Positions 26,157 through 33,848 of a stretch of 45,778 nt of DNA are shown here, one piece after another (positions within the stretch are counted from its first letter, which is position 1; each line of letters starts with the position of its first letter). A program made the translations under genes and the position numbers. The stretch is from Desulfobacterales bacterium (GTDB lineage: Bacteria; Desulfobacterota; Desulfobacteria; Desulfobacterales; Desulfosarcinaceae): contig JACRDD010000030.1 in NCBI GenBank assembly GCA_016218685.1, positions 1-45,778 of the forward strand, in the 5' to 3' direction. The notes beneath the pieces were generated by a model. That model was not told the DNA's origin and did no database searches. It worked only from the letters and a program-made list of their open reading frames with translations.

Positions 26157-27971
26157 TTACTTTCCGCCGAAGCTGTCATCTTCCATTTCGACCGCCGCGG
26201 CGCAGCTACCCATGATGGTTTCGATCTTGCCGATGGTGATCGGCAGGAAATTCTTGATAAAGTAATGGGCGCCCTTGACCTGGCCGACCAGGTACTTCTC
26301 GTCCTTCTTGCGGGTGCCCTTGGCCAGCAGCTCGGCGGCGATGCAGGCACGCCACAGCAGCATCCAGGCCATGATCACGTCGCCGACGACTTCCATGAAG
26401 GTGTAGGAGAAAACCAAGGAATTGAAAATCTTGCCTTCCATCATGCCTTTGCCCAGATGCATGGCGGCATCGCCCAGGCGCTTGACGGCGGCTTCGGTTT
26501 TTTCGGCCAGCTCTTTGAGGCCTTCGGTCTCCTTGGCGCGGTTGACGACCTTCTGAATCTCGGCCGCCATGGCCATCATGGATTTGCCGCCGTCCATGAC
26601 CGTCTTTCGGCCGAGCAGATCCAGGGCCTGAATACCGTTGGTGCCCTCATAGATCATGGTGATGCGGGTGTCGCGCACCAGTTGCTCCTGGGGGTACTCT
26701 TTGATGAAGCCGTAACCGCCGTACACCTGCATGCCCAGGTTGGTCACGTCATAGGCGCGGTCTGTGCAATACCCCTTACAGATGGGGGTCAGGAAGCCCA
26801 ACAGGGATTCCAACTCGGCCTTTTCCTTCTCATCCTTGGCCATGTGGACTTTGTCGATGAGCAGACCGACATAATAGAGCAGGCTGCGCATGCCTTCCAC
26901 GAAGGTCTTGGAGGTCATCAACATGCGGCGCACATCGGGATGCTGAATGATGGGCACGGCTGGCGCATTTTTCTCGAAGGCATCGGCCCGGCGGAACTGA
27001 ACGCGATCCCGGGCATAGGTGAGGGCATTGAGATAGGAGGTGCTGGCGCAGGCCACGGCCTGCTGGCCGGTGTGCAGACGGGCACCGTTCATCATCAGGA
27101 ACATGGCGCGCATGCCCTTGTTCTCTTCGCCCAGCAGGTAGCCGCGGCATTTGCCTTTGGTGCCCAAGGCCAGGGCCGCGGTGGCGTTGCCGTGAATGCC
27201 CATTTTTTCCTCGAGGGCGGTGCAGACCACGTCGTTGGGCTCGCCCAGGCTGCCGTCATCGTTGACCCAAATCTTGGGAACGGCAAACAACGAGATGCCG
27301 GGGGTACCGGCCGGCGCGCCTTCGATGCGGGCCAGGCAGGCATGGATGATGTTATCGGCCAGGTCGTGATCGCCCGAGGAGATGAAGATTTTGTTGCCGG
27401 TGATGGAGTAGGTGCCGTCGGGGTTCTTGACCGCCGTGCTGGTCAAAGCGCCCACGTCCGAACCGGCTTCGGGCTCGGTGAGCAGCATGGTGCCGGTCCA
27501 AATACCGGTGTTCATCTTTTTCAGGAAAAGCTTCTTCAGTTTCTCGGTGCCGAAATTCTCGATGAGGGAAGCAGCACCGTTGGTCAGCCCCACATACATC
27601 ATGAAGGCGAAGTTGGCGCCGGAGAAATAGTCGCCGGCCGCGGTGGCCACCACGTGGGGCATGCCTTGCCCGCCCCATTCGGAAGACATGCTGGTGCCGA
27701 CCCATTCACCCTCTTTGAACAGCTCCCAGACGCGCTTGAAACTCTCGGGGGTGGTAACCTTGCCGTTTTCCAGGTGGCAGCCGACTTCGTCGCCCTCTTT
27801 CTGGGTGGGCAGCAACTCTTTGACGGCCAAATTGCGCGCCTCGTTGATGATCATCTCGATGGTCTTGCGATTGTATTCCGCAAAATCAGGATGTTTGGTC
27901 ACATTTTCGACATTGAGCTGATCGAAAAGTACAAAGTCGATGTCCTTGCGTTCCGCTATAACCTGTGCCAT
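26157..27971 (-). CDS. Acyl-CoA dehydrogenase, large (about 600-residue) type
   Basis: This is a 604-residue FAD enzyme for the first step of beta-oxidation. It shows MLLTEPEAGSDVGAL (FAD/substrate loop), ITGNKIFISSGDHD, YGGYGFIKEYPQEQLVRD, and the catalytic-base block YEGTNGIQALDLLGRK (Glu near residue 440). The extra C-terminal about 140 residues and total length match the long FadE5/AcdA-like group rather than the 380-residue short type. Electrons would go to EtfAB. It lies 23 nt downstream of the tetR-family gene and probably shares its promoter and operator. Chain-length preference is not readable from sequence. Confidence 0.95.
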   Translation of the reverse strand: MAQVIAERKDIDFVLFDQLNVENVTKHPDFAEYNRKTIEMIINEARNLAVKELLPTQKEGDEVGCHLENGKVTTPESFKRVWELFKEGEWVGTSMSSEWGGQGMPHVVATAAGDYFSGANFAFMMYVGLTNGAASLIENFGTEKLKKLFLKKMNTGIWTGTMLLTEPEAGSDVGALTSTAVKNPDGTYSITGNKIFISSGDHDLADNIIHACLARIEGAPAGTPGISLFAVPKIWVNDDGSLGEPNDVVCTALEEKMGIHGNATAALALGTKGKCRGYLLGEENKGMRAMFLMMNGARLHTGQQAVACASTSYLNALTYARDRVQFRRADAFEKNAPAVPIIQHPDVRRMLMTSKTFVEGMRSLLYYVGLLIDKVHMAKDEKEKAELESLLGFLTPICKGYCTDRAYDVTNLGMQVYGGYGFIKEYPQEQLVRDTRITMIYEGTNGIQALDLLGRKTVMDGGKSMMAMAAEIQKVVNRAKETEGLKELAEKTEAAVKRLGDAAMHLGKGMMEGKIFNSLVFSYTFMEVVGDVIMAWMLLWRACIAAELLAKGTRKKDEKYLVGQVKGAHYFIKNFLPITIGKIETIMGSCAAAVEMEDDSFGGK

Positions 27972-27994
27972 TTAAATCTCTCCTTCCTTATAAG

Positions 27995-28642
27995 TCATAT
28001 CACCGCATTGATTTCGTTCTGCGATTGCAGTGTTTGGGTAGCTGCGTTTTGTTGGCTCTGGGTGGTACCGATGCCGCGGATGAACAATTCCACCAGCGGT
28101 TCGGCCATGGCGGCCAGGTCGTGGTCCCGACCGGTGTGGATCCAGGTGTTGATCACCTCTTCCACGGCACCGTTGATCAGCCGCTTGACCAACCCCACGT
28201 AAAGATCGCCCCGGATGCTGCCCTCCTGCTGCCCCATTTCGACGACCTTGGTGATGATATCGCGGTACATCTTGGACATCTGCCGGGTGGGTTCCTGAAC
28301 CAAACGCCATTGCAGGTGGGTCTCTCCCTGATAGACGATGGCGCCGTTGGGTTCGTTTTGAAACAGTTCCAAATGGGCATGAACCAGATTATTCAGTTTT
28401 TCCACGGCCGTCCGGCCATTTTCCACCGCGGTCCAGAAGCGTTCGGAAACGTGCTCGGTCATGCGTTCGTAGAACTGCACCAGAATGTCGTCTTTGTTCT
28501 TGAAATAAAGGTAGATCGTGCCATCGGCGACACCGGCTTCCTGGGCAATCTGGGAAATGGTGGATTGGGAAAAACCCCTTTCAGCGAACACCTTGATGGC
28601 TGCCGTGAGGATTTGTTTGTACTTTTCCGTGTTACGCTTCAT
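27995..28642 (-). CDS. TetR-family regulator resembling Bacillus FadR
   Basis: This is a 215-residue repressor. The N-terminal helix-turn-helix (ILTAAIKVFAERGFSQSTIS, then IAQEAGVADGTIYLYFKNKD) closely matches, from memory, the DNA-binding domain of the fatty-acyl-CoA-responsive FadR of Bacillus. The C-terminal part is the ligand-binding domain. The start at MKRNTEKYK (28642) is preferred, since the longer frame begins inside the operator. Two sites matching the FadR consensus are present, one at this gene's own promoter and one at emo-etfBA, so autoregulation and control of beta-oxidation are likely. Expected behaviour is repression released by long-chain acyl-CoA. The acyl-CoA dehydrogenase gene is 23 nt downstream. 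Confidence 0.87.
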   Translation of the reverse strand: MKRNTEKYKQILTAAIKVFAERGFSQSTISQIAQEAGVADGTIYLYFKNKDDILVQFYERMTEHVSERFWTAVENGRTAVEKLNNLVHAHLELFQNEPNGAIVYQGETHLQWRLVQEPTRQMSKMYRDIITKVVEMGQQEGSIRGDLYVGLVKRLINGAVEEVINTWIHTGRDHDLAAMAEPLVELFIRGIGTTQSQQNAATQTLQSQNEINAVI

Positions 28643-28673
28643 AGCCCGTTCCAACCTGCCGATCCATAATGAA

Positions 28674-28691
28674 TGAATGTTCACTCATTTA
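28674..28691. promoter_or_regulatory. FadR/TetR-type operator at the tetR-acd promoter
   Basis: TGAATGTTCACTCATTTA matches 12 of 14 fixed positions of TGAATGA-N4-TCATTCA and aligns with the perfect site at 23966-23983. It lies 32 nt upstream of the regulator's start codon and overlaps the predicted -10. Confidence 0.72.
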
Positions 28692-28715
28692 TCAAAGGGC
28701 CTTTGCTTCTGTCAA
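28688..28715 (-). promoter_or_regulatory. Probable promoter of tetR-acyl-CoA dehydrogenase
   Basis: On the minus strand TTGACA (28715-28710), a 16-nt spacer and GATAAA (28693-28688) form a plausible sigma70 promoter. The -10 abuts and overlaps the operator, as at emo-etfBA. Confidence 0.6.
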
Positions 28716-28747
28716 GAAATAAAAAACCATCCTTTTTAAAGAAGGAA

Positions 28748-28776
28748 TTGACACAATCCGGCGAATCCGTTTAGAT
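28748..28776 (+). promoter_or_regulatory. Possible promoter of the DsrK/HdrD-like selenoprotein gene
   Basis: A perfect TTGACA (28748-28753) is followed after 17 nt by TTAGAT, a weak -10. It lies about 155 nt before the ATG at 28931. Confidence 0.35.
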
Positions 28777-28930
28777 AGGCACCTTTGAAAACCGACTGAA
28801 GCGGATTCGCCTGTGCCGCCGCATACGCAATGGCAAGGTGCAATTAAGTTTTTTCCATTTGCAACCGATCAGTTACGGCAATGACCCATAGAGTTACAAT
28901 GGACGGCAATAACATCTGGAGGTTTTGTTA

Positions 28931-30250
28931 ATGGCTGAACAAGCAATCAAACTTGGCGGCAAAAAACAGAGCACCTTCATCGACAAGGTCAAGGGGTTGC
29001 TTCCCGAAGGCGGGAATCTAAACCTCTGCCTGACCTGCGGTGCGTGCTCGTCGGGTTGCCCCGCCACCGGCTTGGAAGGTATGGACCCGCGCAAATTCCT
29101 GCGCATGGCGGCCCTGGGGATGGATGAAGAGATCACCACGACCCCCTGGGTTTGGATGTGCAGCATGTGCACCCGTTGCGTCTATGTCTGCCCCATGAAA
29201 ATCAACATTCCCCAATTGGTTTTCTATGCGCGGCAATCCTGGCCGAGGGAAAAACGACCCAAAGGTATCCTGGGTTCCTGTGATATGGCCCTGCGCAACG
29301 ATACGTGCAGCGCCATGGGCGCCACCGAAGAGGATTTCCAATTCGTGGTCGAAGACGTATTGGGCGAGTACCAGGAAGCCCAACCCGAATTCGCCGAGAT
29401 GACAGCGGATGTCAATCGTGAAGGCGCTTACTACTTTCTAAATCAAAACTCACGCGAGCCGGTGACCGAGCCCGATGAAATGGTCCCCTTATGGAAGATC
29501 CTGCACCTGGCTGGCGCCGACTGGACCTATGGATCCAAAGGCTGGGCAGCCGAAAACTACTGTCTGTTCATGGCCGACGACGAAAACTGGGAAAAGATCG
29601 TCCGCACCAAGGTCAAGGCAGTCGAAGATTTGGGCTGCAAAGTGTGGCTCAACACGGAGTGAGGGCACGAACTCTTCGCGGTCCGGTTCGGACTGCAAAA
29701 ATTCAAGATTCCCTACAACTTCGAGATCAAGAGCATCATCCAGCTCTACGCCGAGTGGATCAAAGCCGGCAAGCTCAAACCCAGCTCGGAATGGAACAAG
29801 GAGCGCAAGATCAAGTTCACGGTCCAGGACCCCTGCCAGCTGGTGCGCAAGACCTTCGGCGACCCGGTGGCCGAGGATCTGCGCTATGTGGTCAAGGCCG
29901 TGGTGGGTGAAGAGAACTTCATCGACATGTATCCCAACCGTTCGAACAACTTCTGTTGCGGCGGCGGCGGCGGATACCTGCAATCCGGATTTACCGAGCA
30001 GCGTCGCAAGTACGGCGAGATGAAGGCCAACCAGATCCTGGCCACCGGTGCCGAGTACTGCATCACTCCCTGTCACAACTGCCACGCCCAGGTTCACGAC
30101 CTGAGCGAAATGCGTCATCACGCTTGGCAGACGGTGCACTTGTGGACCCTGCTGTGCCTTTCCCTGGGTGTGCTTGGCCCCAACGAAAGGACCTACCTGG
30201 GCGACGACTTGAAGGATGTGGACGTGTTCCACCCCGAGAGCGAAGCCTAA
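28931..30250 (+). CDS. Selenocysteine-containing DsrK/HdrD-like Fe-S oxidoreductase
   Basis: The full product is 439 residues if the in-frame TGA at 29660-29662 is read as selenocysteine (Sec244). Two [4Fe-4S] motifs occupy C33/36/39/43 and C77/80/83/87. The first CCG-like half ends in NTE-Sec-GHELF, where relatives have an ECGH motif. The second half has DPCQLVRK, FCCGGGGGYLQSG and CHNCHAQ. Coding similarity continues without shift after the TGA, and a hairpin with GGU in its loop starts 15 nt downstream, so this is not a broken gene. Such proteins are cytoplasmic electron-transfer subunits of Hdr/Dsr/Tmc-type complexes, reducing disulfides or passing electrons. The start at 28931 has TGGAGG 8 nt upstream. 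No membrane partner gene is adjacent. The exact redox partner is unknown. Confidence 0.87.
29678..29696 (+). other. SECIS-like element of the DsrK/HdrD-like gene
   Basis: A 7-bp stem (GCGGTCC 29678-29684 with GGACTGC 29690-29696, one G-U pair) closes a 5-nt loop GGTTC. It begins 15 nt after the TGA, as expected for bacterial SECIS elements read by SelB, which favour a GGU-type apical loop. Confidence 0.75.
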
Positions 30251-30279
30251 CCCGTCATCATATATATATAAGAGCTATT

Positions 30280-30317
30280 AAGGCCGGCAGCCGCAATGTG
30301 GCTGCCGGCCTTTTTTT
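30280..30317 (+). terminator. Rho-independent terminator of the DsrK/HdrD-like gene
   Basis: A perfect 13-bp stem, AAGGCCGGCAGCC (30280-30292) with its complement at 30300-30312 across a 7-nt loop, is followed by a T run to 30317. It lies 29 nt after the stop. Confidence 0.95.
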
Positions 30318-30440
30318 ATCCGGTATAAAATTAATGGCCGGATACCTTTGTCCGAGCATTTGCTTGGCATCCATTCGAATGCATGACTCTGGGCCCCCAT
30401 GCGATAGCGCTCCGCCGACACCCAGGAGGCAACGAAAACA

Positions 30441-30472
30441 CGAAGGCCTCTCCCACATTGGAGCGGCCTTCG
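30441..30472 (-). terminator. Hairpin terminator of the formate dehydrogenase gene
   Basis: Outer arms CGAAGGCC (30441-30448) and GGCCTTCG (30465-30472) enclose a second short CTCC/GGAG helix. On the minus strand it is followed by TGTTTTCGTT. It sits 42 nt beyond the fdhA stop. Confidence 0.7.
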
Positions 30473-30514
30473 ATATTGTACAGGGTGCTATTGAAATGCG
30501 TCGCTGAGAGCGCC

Positions 30515-33277
30515 TTACGCTGCCTTGCCGATCCTCACTGCGCACACCTTGAACTCGGGAATTCCCGAGACGGGGTCGAGGGCGGCGTTGGTCAGCTTGT
30601 TGGCGGCGCCCTGGGCAAAGTGGAAGGGGATGAAGACGGTGCCTTCCACGGCCTTGTCCTGGATCTGGACCCGCACGCGGATCTCTCCGCGGCGGGAGGC
30701 GATGGTGACCTGGTCGCCCTCTTGGAGCTTGTACTTCTCGGCGTCCTTGCCGGAGATCTCCACGAAGGATTCCGGAGCGCGCTCGTTGAGGTCCGCGCTC
30801 TTCATGGTCATGGTACCGGTGTGGTACTGGTAGAGCACGCGGCCGGTGGTGAGGTAAAGCGGATACTCTTCGTCCACCTGCTCGGCGGGCGGAATCCACT
30901 CGATGGCATGAAACATCCCCTTGCCCCGGGTGAACTGCTGGGTGTGCAGGATGGGCGTGCCCGGATGTTCTTCGGTGGGGCACGGCCAGTGCAGCCCTTC
31001 GTTTTCGAGGCGGTTGTAGGTGATGCCGGCATAAGAAGGCGTCACCCGGGCGATCTCTTCGAAGATGGCGCGGCTGTTTGGATACTGCATGGCATACCCC
31101 ATGCGGGTGGCGATCTGGCTGGTGATCCACCAGTCGTCCTTGGATTCGCCTGGCGGCGTCACGGCCTGGCGCACGCGCTGCACCCGGCGTTCGGTGTTGG
31201 AGAAGGTGCCCTCCTTTTCGGCGAAGCAGGCCGAGGGCAGGACGACGTCGGCCAGTTGGGCGGTTTCGGTGAGGAAGATATCCTGGACGACCAGGAAGTC
31301 GAGATGCTTCAAACTCTTCTCGGCGTGGTTCAGGTCGGGATCGGAGACCATGGGATTTTCGCCGATGATGTAAAGCGCCTTGAGCTCGCCGGAATGCGCC
31401 TTGGGCAGCATTTTGGTGACGGTCAGGCCGGGCTGGGTGGACAAGCCGGTGACACCCCAGGCGTCTTCCATCTTCTTGGCCATGCCCAGGTCGGCCACCG
31501 GTTGATAAGCGGTGTAGACATTGGGCAGGCCGCCCATGTCGCAGGCGCCCTGGACGTTGTTCTGGCCGCGCAGCGGGTTGACGCCGGTGCCGGGAGCGCC
31601 CAGGTGGCCGGTGAGCATGGCCAGGTTGGCCAGGGATTTGACGTTGTCGGTGCCGCTGATGTGCTGGGTGATCCCCATACAGTAAAGAATGCTGCCGGTT
31701 TTGGCCTGGGCGAACATCCTGGCCGCGGCCACTATGTTTTCGGCCGGAATGCCGGTGATGCCTTCCACGAAGTCGGGGGTGTACTTCTCCACGACCTTGC
31801 GCAGGGCATCGAAGCCTTCGGTCCGATTCTGGATAAACTCTTTCTTGTGCAGATCTTCTTTGAGGATTACATGCATCAGGCCGTTGATCCAGGCCACGTC
31901 GGTGCCCAGGTTGGGGCGCAGCCAGAAGTGGGCGAACTCGGTCAGTTTGATGCGGCGCGGGTCCACCACGATCAGCTTGGCGCCCCTGAACTTGGCGGCG
32001 CGCTTGACGAAGGTGGAAAGCACCGGATGGTTTTCGGTGGTATTGGAGCCGGTGACGAGAATCACATCGGCTTGTTCGATGTCGGCGATGGTGTTGGTCA
32101 TTGCACCCGAACCGAAAGCTGCGGCCAGACCGGCCACGGTGGAGCTATGTCAGAGCCGGGCGCAATGGTCGATATTGTTGGTCTTGAGCACGGCCCGGGT
32201 GAACTTCTGGGCCACGTAGTTCTCTTCGTTGGTCATGCGCGCGGAGACCAGCACGCCCATGCTGTCGCCGCCGTGGGTGTCGCGGATCTTCTTGAACTTA
32301 TTGGCCACAAGGTCCAGGGCCTCGTCCCAGGAGGCTTTGCGAAACTTGCCGTTCTCTTTGATCAAGGGGTCGGTGAGCCGTTCGGGGGAGTTGACGAAGT
32401 GGTAGCCGAAGCGGCCCTTGACGCACAGGCTGCCGTTGTTGGGCGGTGCGTCAACGCCGGTGACCCTGACCACCCGGTTGTCCTTGACGTGCAGGTCGAG
32501 TTGACAGCCCACGCCGCAGTAAGAGCAGGTGGTGCGCACTTGTTGCGTCTCCCACAGCCGCACACTGTAGCGCCCTTCCTTTTCCACCAGGGCACCCACC
32601 GGGCAGACCTGGACGCACTCGCCGCAGAAGACACAATCCGAATCCTTCAAGGGCTTGTCGTCGGCGGCGATAATCTTGGCCTCCGGACCGCGGTAGCCGA
32701 ATTGGATGGCGTTGTTGACCTGCACCTCGTTGCAGGCCTGCACGCAGCGGCCGCAATTGATGCAGCGCGAAAAATCGCGCACGATGAAGGGGTTGACGGT
32801 CTCCATGGGGTAACGGGCAGGGGTGACATCGAGACGCTCGGGGCTGACCTGGTAGCGGAAGGCCAAGTCCTGCAGGCGGCAGTCGCCCCACACCGGGCAT
32901 AACTGATTGCTGCCGTCCTCGCCCTGGACCTTGATCTGAAAGTCGGTCCACTCCTGGCGATCGCTGCCAGGCACAGCGCAGTTGTGGTTGCCCGAGCTGA
33001 GCATCAACTGGATGATCAGCTTGCGTGCCGCCACCACCGTGGGCGATTCGGTCTGCACCTGCATGCCGGCATCCACCTTCGTGTTGCAGGCGGTGAGCAG
33101 GGTTTTGGCCCCGACCACCTCCACCACGCAGATGCGGCAGGCGCCGGTGGGCATGGCCCCCTTCAAATGGCACAGGGTGGGGATGTCGATGTGGTGACGC
33201 CGGGCCACCGCCAGAATCGTCTCGCCGGGTTCGAAACCGAATTCTCGGCCATTGATCGAAAGGGTTTGGGCGCTCAT
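30515..33277 (-). CDS. fdhA: Selenocysteine formate dehydrogenase alpha subunit with NuoG-like N-terminus
   Basis: The full product is 920 residues, with Sec376 encoded by the TGA at 32152-32150. A [2Fe-2S] domain (C36, C47, C50, C64) is followed by a modified NuoG-type cluster region (HNC, then about 30 residues, then CPVWGDCRLQDL), two [4Fe-4S] motifs (CINCGRCVQACNEV, CVFCGECVQVCPVG), the CSYCGVGC cluster of the Mo/W-bisPGD domain, and DHCARL-Sec-HSSTVAGL leading to FGSGAMTN, the metal-ligand site of FdhF-type enzymes. It oxidises formate to CO2 or the reverse. There is no Tat signal, so it is cytoplasmic. The start MSAQTLSING (33277) has AAGGAG 11 nt upstream. No NADH- or hydrogenase-type partner gene is adjacent. 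The gene is convergent with the other selenoprotein gene. Confidence 0.93.
32121..32137 (-). other. SECIS-like element of fdhA
   Basis: On the minus strand, GTGGCC (32137-32132) pairs with GGCCGC (32126-32121) around the loop GGTCT, starting 12 nt after the TGA. The loop and its position strongly resemble, from memory, the E. coli fdhF SECIS with its GCAGGUCUGC apex. Confidence 0.82.
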
Positions 33278-33413
33278 ACCTGCAGTCACTCCTTGAAGGT
33301 TGTTCCCGTCGGCGGATAGGGCGGATAGCGGGCGAACGGGTCGCATACCTTTAGAAAAGAACGGCTCTTTTGTCAATCGATAGGAGTGACAGGAAGTGAG
33401 ATTCGGTGGGTTT

Positions 33414-33848
33414 TTACTCTGCGCCGGATGACTTCCGGCGCGCCCGCGGGGAAATATTGAGTTTTCCAACGAGCAAGTACAACCCGCTGCCCAGCAAGCC
33501 GCCGAGCAAGTCGGCCAGCAAATCGGCCGCATCGGCATGTCGCGCGGGAACGAAAGATTGGTGCCACTCGTCACTAAGGCCATACAAGGTCGTCAGAACG
33601 GTGGCCGTCGCCCACAGCTTGATAGTTCGCGATTGCCACCCGGCCAGCGTGTTCAAGGCCCGGCAAAGCAACAGACCCAGGAGGCCATAAATCGCCGTAT
33701 GGGCCATTTTGTCGAAAAATGGCCATGGAGGCTCGATATCCGGCGTGGCAAACGCGGATTGGGTGAAGATCAGCGCGCACCAGGCGATCAGTGGCAACCA
33801 ATACTTGAGAAATCGATTCTCGTTGTGCGCCCGGCCGGCAATCACCAC
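33414..33848 (-). CDS. VanZ-like small membrane protein
   Basis: This is a 144-residue membrane protein with about four hydrophobic segments. Hallmarks of the VanZ family are FDKMAHTAIYGLLG and YGLSDEWHQSFVPARHADAADLLADLLGG. VanZ of enterococci lowers teicoplanin sensitivity, but most members are uncharacterised. The likely start is a GTG at 33848, overlapping the 3' end of thrS by 7 nt, which suggests translational coupling. Because VanZ-like genes lie next to many housekeeping genes, no functional link to ThrRS is implied. Confidence 0.8.
   Translation of the reverse strand: MVIAGRAHNENRFLKYWLPLIAWCALIFTQSAFATPDIEPPWPFFDKMAHTAIYGLLGLLLCRALNTLAGWQSRTIKLWATATVLTTLYGLSDEWHQSFVPARHADAADLLADLLGGLLGSGLYLLVGKLNISPRARRKSSGAE

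Noticed and set aside
29660..29662. TGA as a nonsense mutation breaking an Fe-S oxidoreductase gene
   Set aside because: The frame continues with full family similarity, the TGA replaces a conserved Cys and a SECIS-like hairpin follows; selenocysteine explains it better.
32150..32152. TGA (minus strand) as the boundary between two separate formate dehydrogenase genes
   Set aside because: It sits at the known Sec position of FdhF-type enzymes with a SECIS-like hairpin, and the downstream part has no independent start signals.
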